The notes under the pieces were generated by a model, which was not told the origin of the DNA, ran no database searches, and saw only the letters and a list, made by a program, of their open reading frames with translations. This document shows, in pieces, positions 1 to 8,156 of a DNA stretch of 22,922 bases; position 1 is the stretch's first letter, and each line of letters starts with the position of its first letter. Both the position numbers and the translations under genes were made by a program. Origin of the DNA: a virus; the IMG/VR virus record IMGVR_UViG_3300032240_000714, positions 1 to 22,922 of that record. One strand, given 5' to 3'.

Positions 1-7
1 ATATGTT

Positions 8-556
8 ATGAATCACACAGAAATTCTCACAAAATTAAGGCAGACGTTCAATGAACTGATGCAACAATCTCCTAAAAAGGATATGGTTAAAATGCTTGAT
101 GCTACTTTAGCTGATGGTACTGCCATTCAAATTACTGATTTGGCGGTTGGTGGAATTGTTACAATTAATGGTGTTCCTGCACCAATGGGTGAGCATGAGT
201 TGCAAGATGGAACTATGATTGTTGTTGGTGATAATGGTGCTATTATGGAAATTAAATCAGACCCAATTCAACCTGAAGAACCAGCAATGACTGAAGATAT
301 GGGTGCAAAATTCAGCGCATTTGAATCTGCAACTAACGAAAAGTTCACTGCTTACGAAACTAAACTTTCAGCATACGAGCAAAAGTTTGCAGAGTTTGAT
401 GAAAGATTGAGCAAAGCAAATATTGTTATTGAAGGTTTGTTGAATCTTACTCAGACAATAGCTACAACTCCAACTGGAGTTGCTGATGAATCAGTAAAAG
501 CAAACAACAATTTTAAAGAGGAAAAACAAACATCTTACGATATCCTATTCAGTTAA
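8..556 (+). CDS. Scaffold-like protein upstream of the major capsid gene
   Basis: 182 aa directly before the capsid gene. The N-terminal half (about residues 28-80) is a compact beta-rich segment with repeated ADGT/DGT turns and an APMGEH motif. The second half (about 95-140) is charged and helical, with FxAxExxxxEKF-type spacing suggesting a coiled coil. A short beta domain followed by a coiled coil just before the capsid gene is typical of the scaffold, or the scaffold part of a protease-scaffold, in Bacteroidota phages; the role is inferred from position and architecture. The reading frame is open to the left edge, so the ATG at 8 may not be the true start. The two codons before it are sense codons, and another frame stops at 9-11, overlapping this ATG in the ATGA manner seen elsewhere in the window. 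Confidence 0.6.
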   Translation: MNHTEILTKLRQTFNELMQQSPKKDMVKMLDATLADGTAIQITDLAVGGIVTINGVPAPMGEHELQDGTMIVVGDNGAIMEIKSDPIQPEEPAMTEDMGAKFSAFESATNEKFTAYETKLSAYEQKFAEFDERLSKANIVIEGLLNLTQTIATTPTGVADESVKANNNFKEEKQTSYDILFS

Positions 557-575
557 TAATTAAAATTAAATAAAA

Positions 576-1535
576 ATGGCACTTAGTTTAGGTTCACTAT
601 CAACGTATACAAAACAACTCACCAAACCACTTTTGACAAGTGCAGTATTTGGTGCTAAGACACAACAAATGATCAAGGATGGTGGTATTGTTATTCCACA
701 AGCTAAATCAGTTGTTGCTATTCCTTTGATGGATACTGATGCAGTTTTTCAAACTGATTCATGTTCATTTGACCCTTCAGGTACAACGAGTTTTACTCAG
801 CGTTCAATCACTGTTGGTAAAATCAAAGTTGAAGAAAAAATCTGTCCAAAAGATTTGGAGGCATATTTCACACAAGAAGCATTGAAAGCAGGTTCAACTT
901 ATGAAGATTTTGGTAACGCTGATTTTCAGGCTGCTTTTCTGAATAAGAAAAACATTCGTATTGCTGCACAACTTGAAACTGCGTTGTGGCAAGGTGATAC
1001 AACTTCAGGTTCTGCAAACGTTAATAAATTTGATGGTCTGCAAAAGTTGATTGCTGCAGGTTCACCAGTAGATGCAAACGTATCAGGTTACACTGGAGTT
1101 GCTACAATCACAACTATCACTCAATCAAACGTTGTTGCTGCAACTGAAGGTATCTATAAAGCAATTCCTGCTGCAGTTCTTGCAAAGGGTGACGTTAAGA
1201 TTTTCGTTGGAAATGATTGGTTCAGATTGCTTATCATGGCTTACAGAGCATTGAATCTGTTCTCTTATAATCCACAAGATTCTAATGCTACAAGTTTTAT
1301 ATTACCAGCTACTAACGTAGAGATTGTTAGCGTGAATGGTTTGAATACAACTGGAGATGCTTATGCAATCAGTTTGAGCAATATGGCAATTGCAGTTGAT
1401 TTGGTTGACGAAGAAGGTGCATATGACATGTGGTGGTCTCGTGATAATAACGATGTGCGTTTCCGCGTAGCTTTCAAGATGGGTGTAAACGTAGCGTTCA
1501 CTAATGAGTGTGTGAAATTCATTTCTGCTATCTAA
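576..1535 (+). CDS. Major capsid protein
   Basis: 319 aa. The sequence matches the type of major capsid protein common in Bacteroidota tailed phages: an N-terminal arm, a KIKVEEKICPKDLEAYF segment around residues 83-99 in the position of the HK97-fold E-loop/P-domain region, and an alternating hydrophobic beta-rich C-terminal half ending in FRVAFKMGVNVAFTNE. It would form the icosahedral shell. It follows the scaffold-like gene after 19 bases and is closed by a strong intrinsic terminator 20 bases after its stop, which fits a very highly expressed gene. There is no Shine-Dalgarno; the leader is A/T-rich (AAATAAAAATGG). Assignment rests on sequence resemblance and gene order. Confidence 0.85.
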   Translation: MALSLGSLSTYTKQLTKPLLTSAVFGAKTQQMIKDGGIVIPQAKSVVAIPLMDTDAVFQTDSCSFDPSGTTSFTQRSITVGKIKVEEKICPKDLEAYFTQEALKAGSTYEDFGNADFQAAFLNKKNIRIAAQLETALWQGDTTSGSANVNKFDGLQKLIAAGSPVDANVSGYTGVATITTITQSNVVAATEGIYKAIPAAVLAKGDVKIFVGNDWFRLLIMAYRALNLFSYNPQDSNATSFILPATNVEIVSVNGLNTTGDAYAISLSNMAIAVDLVDEEGAYDMWWSRDNNDVRFRVAFKMGVNVAFTNECVKFISAI

Positions 1536-1554
1536 TATCGGTTCGGTAAATAAT

Positions 1555-1585
1555 AAAAGGGTGGTGAGAAATACACCACCTTTTT
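1555..1585 (+). terminator. Intrinsic terminator after the capsid gene
   Basis: GGTGGTG (1560-1566) pairs with CACCACC (1574-1580) around a 7-base loop. A G-T pair and four A-T pairs extend the stem outward, and TTTTT (1581-1585) follows. It sits 20 bases after the capsid stop and 23 before the next ATG. Confidence 0.9.
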
Positions 1586-1608
1586 CATAAACTTAAAAAA
1601 ATAAAAAA

Positions 1609-2151
1609 ATGGCTTGCGCAATTACATCAGGATACACAATAGAATGCCGCGATTCAGTCGGTGGCGTTCAGACAATATGGTTAATTGAAAATTCCAACCT
1701 TTATGACGCTTCAGGCAATTCAACTGTGACAAGTGCATCAGGCACTGTGACTGCGTTGAATAAGATAACTGGTAAGAAATTCTGGAAATTTGAAGTTCCA
1801 CGTGCAACTGCAATGACTATGAATGGCATAACTGCATCACAAGAAAATGGAACTATTTTTTACACACATCAGGTAGAATTTCCTATCAATCAACGTAATG
1901 CAACAATGAGAAATATCGTTGCAACTCTTGCAAAAAATCGTTTGACATTCGTCACTCTTGAAGGTGATGGTGTTTATAGAATGTTCGGTAAATCATTTGG
2001 TCTGTTTATGGATTCATCAGAAGGTGGTTCAGGTACTGCACTGGGAGATAGAAATGGATATGTTCTGAAGTTTTCAAGCAATGAAACTGAAGATTTTTTA
2101 GTTGTTCCTGCAAACATTGCATCAACTTTGGAAAACACTGGAACGGCTTAA
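1609..2151 (+). CDS. Virion structural protein, tail-tube or decoration candidate
   Basis: 180 aa, starting MACAITSGYTIECRD. The protein is mostly predicted beta strand with many T, S, G and N residues, as in tail-tube or head-decoration proteins. Proteins with this N-terminus recur next to the capsid gene in Bacteroidota phages; the exact role is not established here. It is isolated between two strong intrinsic terminators (1555-1585 and 2174-2205), as expected for a stoichiometrically abundant virion component with its own expression level. A tail-tube function would imply a non-contractile tail, but no tape-measure gene is present to confirm that. Confidence is high that this is a virion protein, low for which one. 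Confidence 0.65.
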   Translation: MACAITSGYTIECRDSVGGVQTIWLIENSNLYDASGNSTVTSASGTVTALNKITGKKFWKFEVPRATAMTMNGITASQENGTIFYTHQVEFPINQRNATMRNIVATLAKNRLTFVTLEGDGVYRMFGKSFGLFMDSSEGGSGTALGDRNGYVLKFSSNETEDFLVVPANIASTLENTGTA

Positions 2152-2173
2152 TTTGCTAACCAATGAAAAGTAG

Positions 2174-2205
2174 CCACCGACCCGACAAGAGTCGGTGGTT
2201 TTTTT
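2174..2205 (+). terminator. Intrinsic terminator after the structural gene
   Basis: CCACCGAC (2174-2181) pairs perfectly with GTCGGTGG (2191-2198) around a 9-base loop and is followed by seven T (2199-2205). It ends only four bases before the next start codon (2210), so the downstream genes must rely on read-through or an unseen promoter. Confidence 0.92.
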
Positions 2206-2209
2206 GTTT

Positions 2210-2572
2210 ATGATACATCTTACAAAAGGAAATAGCGATACAATTTTTACAACGTCAGATACAACTTTGAATCTGACTGATAGATATTATTTTAAGTTCA
2301 CGCATAGAATAACGCAAGATATTGTTCAAATGTGGATTTCAAATGAAGATAACATCGCAAGATTTCAAAAATTCACAATAATAACAAACGATTATTTTGC
2401 TAACTTTATTGAAGGATTTTGGTCATATACAATTCAAATTGCAGTAACAAATAATGTTGTTCCAACAACACCGATTCTTGAAAGTGGTTATATGTACCTT
2501 CATCCTGAAACTGATTTTGTTCCGATAAAATACAATGAACAATCAAATAATTTCAAAGCATACAATGGATAA
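2210..2572 (+). CDS. Conserved phage hypothetical protein in the head block
   Basis: 120 aa from the ATG at 2210 (MIHLTKGNSD). An upstream in-frame GTG at 2195 lies inside the terminator stem and is unlikely to be used. The protein has several short beta segments, an aromatic middle (FIEGFWSYTIQIAV) and ends ESGYMYLHPETDFV followed by a polar tail. Small beta-rich proteins with a GYMYL-like ending are common next to the portal gene in Bacteroidota phages; no function is known to me. The start is only four bases downstream of the terminator T-run, leaving almost no leader. Its stop overlaps the portal start by eight bases, indicating co-translation with the portal. Confidence 0.6.
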   Translation: MIHLTKGNSDTIFTTSDTTLNLTDRYYFKFTHRITQDIVQMWISNEDNIARFQKFTIITNDYFANFIEGFWSYTIQIAVTNNVVPTTPILESGYMYLHPETDFVPIKYNEQSNNFKAYNG

Positions 2573-4679
2573 CTATAATTATATCACGCTTCAATTTGAC
2601 CAAGCACAACAACCTAAATTTGAGGAAAAGAAAGGTAAAGGATATGTTGAGTATGGCAAGGACAATGACTATCCAACTTACTTGCTTGGTCTTTACAATG
2701 AATCACCTAAGCATGGTAGTATTGTAAAATCAAAGACTGGTTATATTTATGGAAAGGGTTTTGAAGATAATAGGTCATGTAATTCAGTTGGTGAAACATG
2801 GAATGAAGTATTAAAGAAATGTATTGCTGATGATGAGTTATTTCGTGGGTATTATATGCAAGTGATATGGAATCGTGCAAAGCAAATTCAGGAGGTTTAT
2901 CACATTGAATTTTCAAAGGTTAGAGTCAGTAAGGATTTGACAAAATTTTACCTTAAAAACGATTGGAGTGACTTCAGAGAGAAGATGAGATGCTACGATG
3001 CATTTAATATTAATAATCCTTACGGCAGTCAAATATTCTACAAAAAAGAATACAATCCAACAAGCGAGGTTTATCCGTTGCCATCATATTTTCAGGGTTT
3101 GAATTACATTGAATCAGACATTGAAGTTTCAAGGCATTTGCTTGGAATGGCTAAGCAATCTTTTGTTGGTAGTACATTGATTAATTTGAACAATGGTGAC
3201 CCAATAAATGAGGAAAAACGAGGTGAAGTTGAAAGAGGTTTGCTGAAAAAATTCACTGGTGATTCAGGTAAGCGTGTAGTTATCATGTTCAATAAGAGCA
3301 GGGAAAACGCTGCTGAGATTATTCCACTCGGAACAAGCACACTTACAAAAGAAGATTTCACGAATGTAAATAATTTGATTCAGCAAGAGATTTTTGTTGC
3401 TCATCAGATTATCAGTCCAGTATTGCATGGTATCAGTACAAGCGGTTCACTTGGTCAGCGTAACGAGATTCGTGATGCTTACGAGATTTGGAACAATACA
3501 TATGTTACAGAAAGGCAACAAGAGTTTGAATATGTATTTACTAAAATCAGAAACCTATCAGGAGAGCAAGGTGAGTTTGTGATTAAACCAGTAGAACCTT
3601 TGAAATTTGAATTTACTGAATCAATCGTAAGTCAGAATCTGACAAAGGATGAAATTCGTGAGTTGATGGGCAGAGAACCATTGGATTCATCAGTTAAAAC
3701 ACAAGCACAAATTATCAGCGATAATATTAACGCACTAAGTCCATTGGTTGCAAATAAGGTTTTGGAATCTATGACACCTGATGAAATTAGAAGTTTGGCT
3801 GGATTAATTCCTGCACCACCTTCAGCACCTACACCAAATGCATCAGCACCAACGCAATCAGAAGTTCCAATGCAGTCAAATGATGCATTGAGAAATTTAA
3901 CTGGCAGACAATATCAGAACGTTATGCGTATTGTTCGTCAGTTTGGGAACGGAAAACTAAAAAAAGAACAAGCGTCATTGATGCTGAAAAATGGTTTTGG
4001 TTTTACTGATGCTGATATCAATACATTCTTAGGAATTGACGATTCACCAATGACAGATGATGAAGTGCAACAATTCTCAATGGATAAAGATTTGTTTTTG
4101 CTTCAGGAACTTGAAAAGATAGGAAGCAAAAGAAATGATTTTAAGATACATAAATCAAGAGGTGTTAATGAATCATTCGCTATTGAACTTGACCAATTAG
4201 AAGCAAATGTATTGTCTATATTGACAAAGGAAAAAGGAAAGGTGTCACCTGAAATTATTGCACAATCTTTGAATGTAGATGTTGCAGAAGTGAATAAGAT
4301 AATCAAGAATTTTATTGATGATAAAATAATTGAAGCAGTACAATCTAAAATAAATGTTGAACCATCGTATAAAGTTATCAAACCAGTTTCTGAATTAGGT
4401 GGTGATAATTCAACGATTGAGTTTAAGATTATGTATTCTTACGAGTGGCGTTTAGGTTTTACTGATTCTAATTTGTCAACATCACGACCATTCTGCAAAA
4501 AGATGGTTGAGATGAGTAAGTCAGGATATTTTTGGAGTAGAGCAGATATTGAATCGTTGAGTGCAAGATTAGGTTATTCTGTTTGGGATAGAGTTGGTGG
4601 ATGGTGGACAATGCCGAATGGCGTTCATTCTGAGCAATGCAGACATCAATGGGTTTCTCACCTTGTAACAAAAAAATAA
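2565..4679 (+). CDS. Portal protein with C-terminal winged-helix-like and MuF-like extensions
   Basis: About 704 aa from the ATG at 2565 (MDNYNYITLQF). An in-frame ATG at 2535 is possible but would overlap the previous gene by 38 bases. Residues 20-60 (DNDYPTYLLGLYNESPKHG, SKTGYIYGKGF) are the portal N-terminal signature of Bacteroidota phages; the ring would thread DNA at the capsid vertex. After a P/A/S-rich linker near residues 420-440 come a winged-helix-like segment (about 544-590) and a C-terminal domain (about 623-704) with spaced residues SRPFC, GYFWSRADI, VWDRVGGWW and CRHQW. That last pattern resembles the end of MuF-type head morphogenesis proteins. The protein is longer than a plain portal of about 450-550 aa, consistent with fusion of portal and minor-head functions. 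Function of the two extensions is inference. Confidence 0.82.
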   Translation: MDNYNYITLQFDQAQQPKFEEKKGKGYVEYGKDNDYPTYLLGLYNESPKHGSIVKSKTGYIYGKGFEDNRSCNSVGETWNEVLKKCIADDELFRGYYMQVIWNRAKQIQEVYHIEFSKVRVSKDLTKFYLKNDWSDFREKMRCYDAFNINNPYGSQIFYKKEYNPTSEVYPLPSYFQGLNYIESDIEVSRHLLGMAKQSFVGSTLINLNNGDPINEEKRGEVERGLLKKFTGDSGKRVVIMFNKSRENAAEIIPLGTSTLTKEDFTNVNNLIQQEIFVAHQIISPVLHGISTSGSLGQRNEIRDAYEIWNNTYVTERQQEFEYVFTKIRNLSGEQGEFVIKPVEPLKFEFTESIVSQNLTKDEIRELMGREPLDSSVKTQAQIISDNINALSPLVANKVLESMTPDEIRSLAGLIPAPPSAPTPNASAPTQSEVPMQSNDALRNLTGRQYQNVMRIVRQFGNGKLKKEQASLMLKNGFGFTDADINTFLGIDDSPMTDDEVQQFSMDKDLFLLQELEKIGSKRNDFKIHKSRGVNESFAIELDQLEANVLSILTKEKGKVSPEIIAQSLNVDVAEVNKIIKNFIDDKIIEAVQSKINVEPSYKVIKPVSELGGDNSTIEFKIMYSYEWRLGFTDSNLSTSRPFCKKMVEMSKSGYFWSRADIESLSARLGYSVWDRVGGWWTMPNGVHSEQCRHQWVSHLVTKK

Positions 4680-4680
4680 A

Positions 4681-5472
4681 ATGAGCAAAAATATTCTTTT
4701 CATTACTGAGCAATTATTCAAAGAACGTACTGGTGCATCTAATGCAATAGATGGAAAGCAGTTGTTTCCTATGATAAAAGTTGCTGGTGATATTTATATA
4801 CAACCTGCACTCGGAAGTAAATTATATAAGCGTTTAGAGGATGGAATCGCAGCAGATAATTTAACTGCAAATGAAAAGACACTGATTGATGATTATATTA
4901 CTGATGCATTGGTATGGTACACAATGAGTTTATTACCTATTACAATGGGCTATCAATTATTCTCAAAAGGATTTTTACAAAAGACGAGTGAAGAAAGTAA
5001 TACACCATCTCGTGGAGATTTAGAATTATTAGAACAGAAATATCAATCAATGGCTGAATTTTATAAGACAAGATTGATAAAATATTTGCAGCAAAATTAT
5101 GTTCTATACTTTGAATATTACAATACTGGTTGGGGTTGGGATACAATATTTCCTGAAGAAAAGGCATATAATTGTCCTATTTATTTAGGTCAAGATTATG
5201 AGATTTCAAATCCGCGATATGTAAATAGTTCAAGTGGATATACAAGTCCTTCAATTGTGTACTATACTGCAACTGGTAATGAACATACTTTTAATGTTGC
5301 AGCACTTGCAGGAAGAACTATATTAGTTGCATCTCGTGGTGGTTTAGCAAAAGGTATAACAACAACTGCAACGTCTGACACTGGTTATCTGCAAATAAAT
5401 GGTCAAGTAGTTACATTACCAACTGGTGATATTGCAATGGCAGGAGAATTATTTACATTCCTTTATAGATAA
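4681..5472 (+). CDS. Head-tail adaptor (connector) protein with extra C-terminal beta domain
   Basis: 263 aa, starting one base after the portal stop. Residues 1-130 are mostly helical; FITEQLFKERTG, a LFPMIKVAGDIYIQPALGS stretch and an amphipathic helix (YITDALVWYTMSLLPITM) give the pattern of gp6-like head-tail adaptors common after the portal in Bacteroidota phages. Such adaptors form the ring under the portal. Residues about 200-263 form a separate beta-rich, T/G/A-rich segment beginning YTATGNEHTFNV; that part is not needed for an adaptor and may be a decoration or tail-facing domain. Adaptor role: family resemblance plus position. C-terminal domain: unknown. Confidence 0.68.
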   Translation: MSKNILFITEQLFKERTGASNAIDGKQLFPMIKVAGDIYIQPALGSKLYKRLEDGIAADNLTANEKTLIDDYITDALVWYTMSLLPITMGYQLFSKGFLQKTSEESNTPSRGDLELLEQKYQSMAEFYKTRLIKYLQQNYVLYFEYYNTGWGWDTIFPEEKAYNCPIYLGQDYEISNPRYVNSSSGYTSPSIVYYTATGNEHTFNVAALAGRTILVASRGGLAKGITTTATSDTGYLQINGQVVTLPTGDIAMAGELFTFLYR

Positions 5473-5474
5473 TT

Positions 5475-5642
5475 ATGAGCAAAGGATATAAGAAAGAATA
5501 CATTGATAAAGTAAAAGAAAAATTCAATGACGCGAAACGAAGTCATAACGGAAATCAAATCAATACTGGAAGCAAATGGAATGATTCAGTCAGTAGTTCC
5601 AAATCCACCAGTAAATTGGTTAATGTGGACAGAACAACCTAA
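5475..5642 (+). CDS. Small lysine-rich ORF overlapping the next gene in another frame
   Basis: 55 aa, ATG two bases after the adaptor stop, in the right place for re-initiation (MSKGYKKEYIDKVKEKF). The first 17 codons lie in otherwise unused sequence and look like ordinary coding sequence of this genome. The remainder overlaps the start of the 5527 gene and turns into a low-complexity S/T/N/K tail, as expected when a frame runs over another gene. It may be a translational coupler, a real mini-protein or a remnant of a decayed gene. Confidence 0.35.
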   Translation: MSKGYKKEYIDKVKEKFNDAKRSHNGNQINTGSKWNDSVSSSKSTSKLVNVDRTT

Positions 5643-5958
5643 ATTTCCGAATGCAAGTTTTGATATCTCAAATGGTCAATACAATGCAGGTCGCGAATTG
5701 GTTTACACGATAGAAATGTGGTTGCTTGATAAGAGTGGAGTTGATAATGAATTTGAGCAAGATGTTAGCAATGCTATGCACTTAGTAGGTGCAGATATTA
5801 TGAATGTATTAAGACAAGGATTCAAACAATATTCAATCAGTACAAGTGTATCATGGACAAAGGTTGAGGAAAAGTTTGAGGATTATTTGACTGGAGTGAC
5901 TTTCAGTTTTGATTTATCAGTAGTTAACAATTTCACTGCATGTGATGTACCAAATTAA
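5527..5958 (+). CDS. Head/tail completion-type protein
   Basis: 143 aa. It starts with a helix (TRNEVITEIKSILEANG), then beta strands around WLMWTEQPKFPNASFDI and ending LTGVTFSFDLSVVN. The size, alpha-beta pattern and position after the adaptor match neck or tail-completion proteins. The start is fixed by an in-frame stop just upstream (TAA at 5512-5514), making ATG 5527 the first possible one. No catalytic motif is visible. Conserved-looking but functionally unassigned; completion role is inferred from gene order. Confidence 0.55.
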   Translation: MTRNEVITEIKSILEANGMIQSVVPNPPVNWLMWTEQPKFPNASFDISNGQYNAGRELVYTIEMWLLDKSGVDNEFEQDVSNAMHLVGADIMNVLRQGFKQYSISTSVSWTKVEEKFEDYLTGVTFSFDLSVVNNFTACDVPN

Positions 5959-5961
5959 TTT

Positions 5962-7950
5962 ATGAAAAAATTACTTTTTATTCTGTTTGTTTGTTTTGTT
6001 TATTCTGCAAAATCGCAGGTGTATCAGTTGATGCCACAATATGGTTATCAAGTATTGAGAATGAGTTTTGATTCTACATTACAGATTCCAACAACTTGTG
6101 GTGCGCCTACATTGAAAAGTGTGTATAACACAAAGCGTGGTGCGATTGCGTTTGATTCATGCAACAATAGATTCTACACTTACAATCCAAAAACTTTCAC
6201 ATGGTCTTTTTTAGGTTCAGGTGGAACAACTGATACTACAAGTTTGAGCAATAGAATTAACCAAAGGATTGATTCATTAAAGCGTTCAGGTGATAGTATA
6301 TTTGCTCGTAAAAATGGTGTATTTGTTTTTCAATATAAAGATTCAATTGGTGGTGGTGGAGGTTCACAAAATTTGCAAACTGTAACTAATATAGGTGCAA
6401 CAACTACAAAAAATATTTATTTACCTCGTATATATTACTATGATTCAACTAATTTATGGTATTCAATAAATTCAAATGTTCAAGATGAAAATTTTTATTT
6501 GCATAGTAATTTTTTAAATTACGATTTTTTCACTGCATTTGATGCTGGTATATCTATTGGTAATAGTACAAATAATACAAGGACAAATATATTCAATACA
6601 AATGTCACATCACAAAGGACAAATCAATTACCTGATAGTTCAGGAACTTTTGCATTGTCAGAATACACAATTAATTCAGTAAGTCAACCAAACGATTCAA
6701 CACTAACATTTCAAAAAGGTGCAACGCAAACGAGTTATACAATTCGTGCATCAGTAGCAGGTTCAGCAACAAGATTGGTTACATCAGTTTACAACAACTC
6801 AGGTGCAACGATAACAAAAGGTTCGGTTGTTTATATCAATGGTGCGCATTCAAGTAACTTGCCTACAATAGCATTAGCGAAAGCAAATGCAGAAGAAACA
6901 TCTGCTTACACTTATGGTCTTGTTGAAACTGATATTGCAAACAATTCAAGTGGTATTGTAATACAATCAGGAACAATTACAAATCTTAATTTACCTACTT
7001 CTACTTATACTGATGGTCAAACTTTGTATCTATCACCAACAACGGCAGGAGGTTATACATTGACAAAACCATTAGCACCATATCACTATGTTGCAATTGG
7101 TACAATTACTCGCGCACATCCTAACTTTGGCACTATACAAATTGCCATACGAAATGGGTTTCAACTTGATGAGATGAGTGATGTCCAGATACCATTAGTT
7201 CCAAATGATTCTACTTTATTGCAATTTAGTAGAGTAGATTCTCTTTGGCATTCAGTAAGCGTTAATAATGCAATCGGAACTAAGTACATCAAACCTTCAG
7301 ATACTGCAACGATGCTTTCTAAATATCAAAGAGTCATTACTTCAATGAAATATTCTGATACTGCAACTATGCTCACACCATATCAGCGTTCAATTACTGC
7401 TGTAAAATATTCAGATACTGCATCAATGTTGACTAACTATGCAAAGACATCAGCAGTCAATTTGAAAGTTAATATAAGCGATACTGCAACAATGCTTTCA
7501 CCATACGTTAGAAACACACCAACGATTGCTTATTTATCAAGTGATTTCAATACATCAAATACAACTGCAACAAATACAAATCTAACAATAGCAGTTGAAG
7601 CGAATACTGCTTATAGAATAATGATAAATGGTTCAGCATCAAAAGCAACATCATCAACTGGAATGAAGATATCAATAGGTGCACCAACTGGAACAACAAT
7701 AAAAGCGAATGCATCGCTTGGTCAAAATGCTATTTCTACAATTGTTAATTCATTTATCACATCAGTAAACTCACTTGGCTCAACTTTTGCAAATGGTGTA
7801 GCAGTTGAAGTACCATTTAGAGTTGAAGGAATAATAGTAACAGGTTCAACTGCAGGAAGCATCACACTTCAAGCAGCTACAGTTACTTCAAATGCTGCAA
7901 CTATTTACGCAAATACATTAATGACATTAACAAAATCATACGCACAATGA
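5962..7950 (+). CDS. Signal-peptide-bearing large virion/tail-fiber-like protein
   Basis: 662 aa. Residues 1-19 (MKKLLFILFVCFVYSAKSQ) are a textbook Sec signal peptide: KK, hydrophobic core, small residues, then SQ as in many Bacteroidota exported proteins. Then come a short N-terminal domain with QLMPQYGYQVLRM, a glycine run near 132-136, a coiled segment (SLSNRINQRIDSLKR, about 94-108), a beta domain at about 265-415 (NNSGATITKGSVVYINGA to FQLDEMSDV) like those in phage fiber/cement proteins, four SDTATML repeats (446-512) and a beta-rich C-terminus. The architecture suggests an adhesive fiber or surface protein. A signal peptide on a phage structural protein is odd, since assembly is cytoplasmic; either it is exported, or the signal-like segment has another use. 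It lies between neck genes and the lysis cassette. Confidence 0.7.
   Translation: MKKLLFILFVCFVYSAKSQVYQLMPQYGYQVLRMSFDSTLQIPTTCGAPTLKSVYNTKRGAIAFDSCNNRFYTYNPKTFTWSFLGSGGTTDTTSLSNRINQRIDSLKRSGDSIFARKNGVFVFQYKDSIGGGGGSQNLQTVTNIGATTTKNIYLPRIYYYDSTNLWYSINSNVQDENFYLHSNFLNYDFFTAFDAGISIGNSTNNTRTNIFNTNVTSQRTNQLPDSSGTFALSEYTINSVSQPNDSTLTFQKGATQTSYTIRASVAGSATRLVTSVYNNSGATITKGSVVYINGAHSSNLPTIALAKANAEETSAYTYGLVETDIANNSSGIVIQSGTITNLNLPTSTYTDGQTLYLSPTTAGGYTLTKPLAPYHYVAIGTITRAHPNFGTIQIAIRNGFQLDEMSDVQIPLVPNDSTLLQFSRVDSLWHSVSVNNAIGTKYIKPSDTATMLSKYQRVITSMKYSDTATMLTPYQRSITAVKYSDTASMLTNYAKTSAVNLKVNISDTATMLSPYVRNTPTIAYLSSDFNTSNTTATNTNLTIAVEANTAYRIMINGSASKATSSTGMKISIGAPTGTTIKANASLGQNAISTIVNSFITSVNSLGSTFANGVAVEVPFRVEGIIVTGSTAGSITLQAATVTSNAATIYANTLMTLTKSYAQ
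7297..7497 (+). repeat. Four SDTATML coding repeats in the fiber-like protein
   Basis: Copies begin at 7297, 7354, 7411 and 7477, giving periods of 57, 57 and 66 bases (19, 19, 22 residues). Each encodes a version of S-D-T-A-[TS]-M-L followed by x-x-Y. The DNA differs between copies mainly at third positions, so the repeat is kept at protein level. It may form a beta-helical or coiled shaft in a trimeric fiber. Confidence 0.8.
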
Positions 7951-8156
7951 GCAACGCAGATTTGACAAACCTTTTAATTGGTATCGTTATTAGTTTGATT
8001 ATCTATGTGAGCAAAATCTTCATCTCAAAACTTGAAAATTTTGAAAAGATTGTGCAATCAATTTTGTTGTCAGATGTGGCAATGAAAAAAGACATTGAAA
8101 AAATCAATGAAGATTTGAAAGACCACGAAACAAGAATACAAAAACTTGAAGCGTAA
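7947..8156 (+). CDS. Small membrane protein with a cytoplasmic coiled coil (lysis cassette)
   Basis: 69 aa with a four-base ATGA overlap with the fiber-like gene. One transmembrane helix (about residues 8-25, LLIGIVISLIIYVSKIFI) is followed by a charged heptad-like tail (KKDIEKINEDLKDHETRIQKLEA). TM plus coiled coil is the layout of XhlA-type hemolysin/holin-associated proteins and some antiholins, and the lysis-cassette position supports a role with the holin. It lacks enzyme motifs. Assignment by architecture and context only. Confidence 0.55.
   Translation: MSNADLTNLLIGIVISLIIYVSKIFISKLENFEKIVQSILLSDVAMKKDIEKINEDLKDHETRIQKLEA

Noticed and set aside
1072-1254. Plus-strand frame inside the major capsid gene
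   Set aside because: Entirely within a convincing capsid gene in another frame; low-complexity Q/L/S translation.
2195-2209. GTG start for the small head-block gene
   Set aside because: It lies in the terminator stem and would add MVFLF encoded by the T-run; ATG 2210 is preferred.
3104-3361. Long minus-strand open frames over the portal gene (also at 4103-4381 and elsewhere)
   Set aside because: They mirror a well-supported plus-strand gene, have no leader or family resemblance and arise from codon bias.
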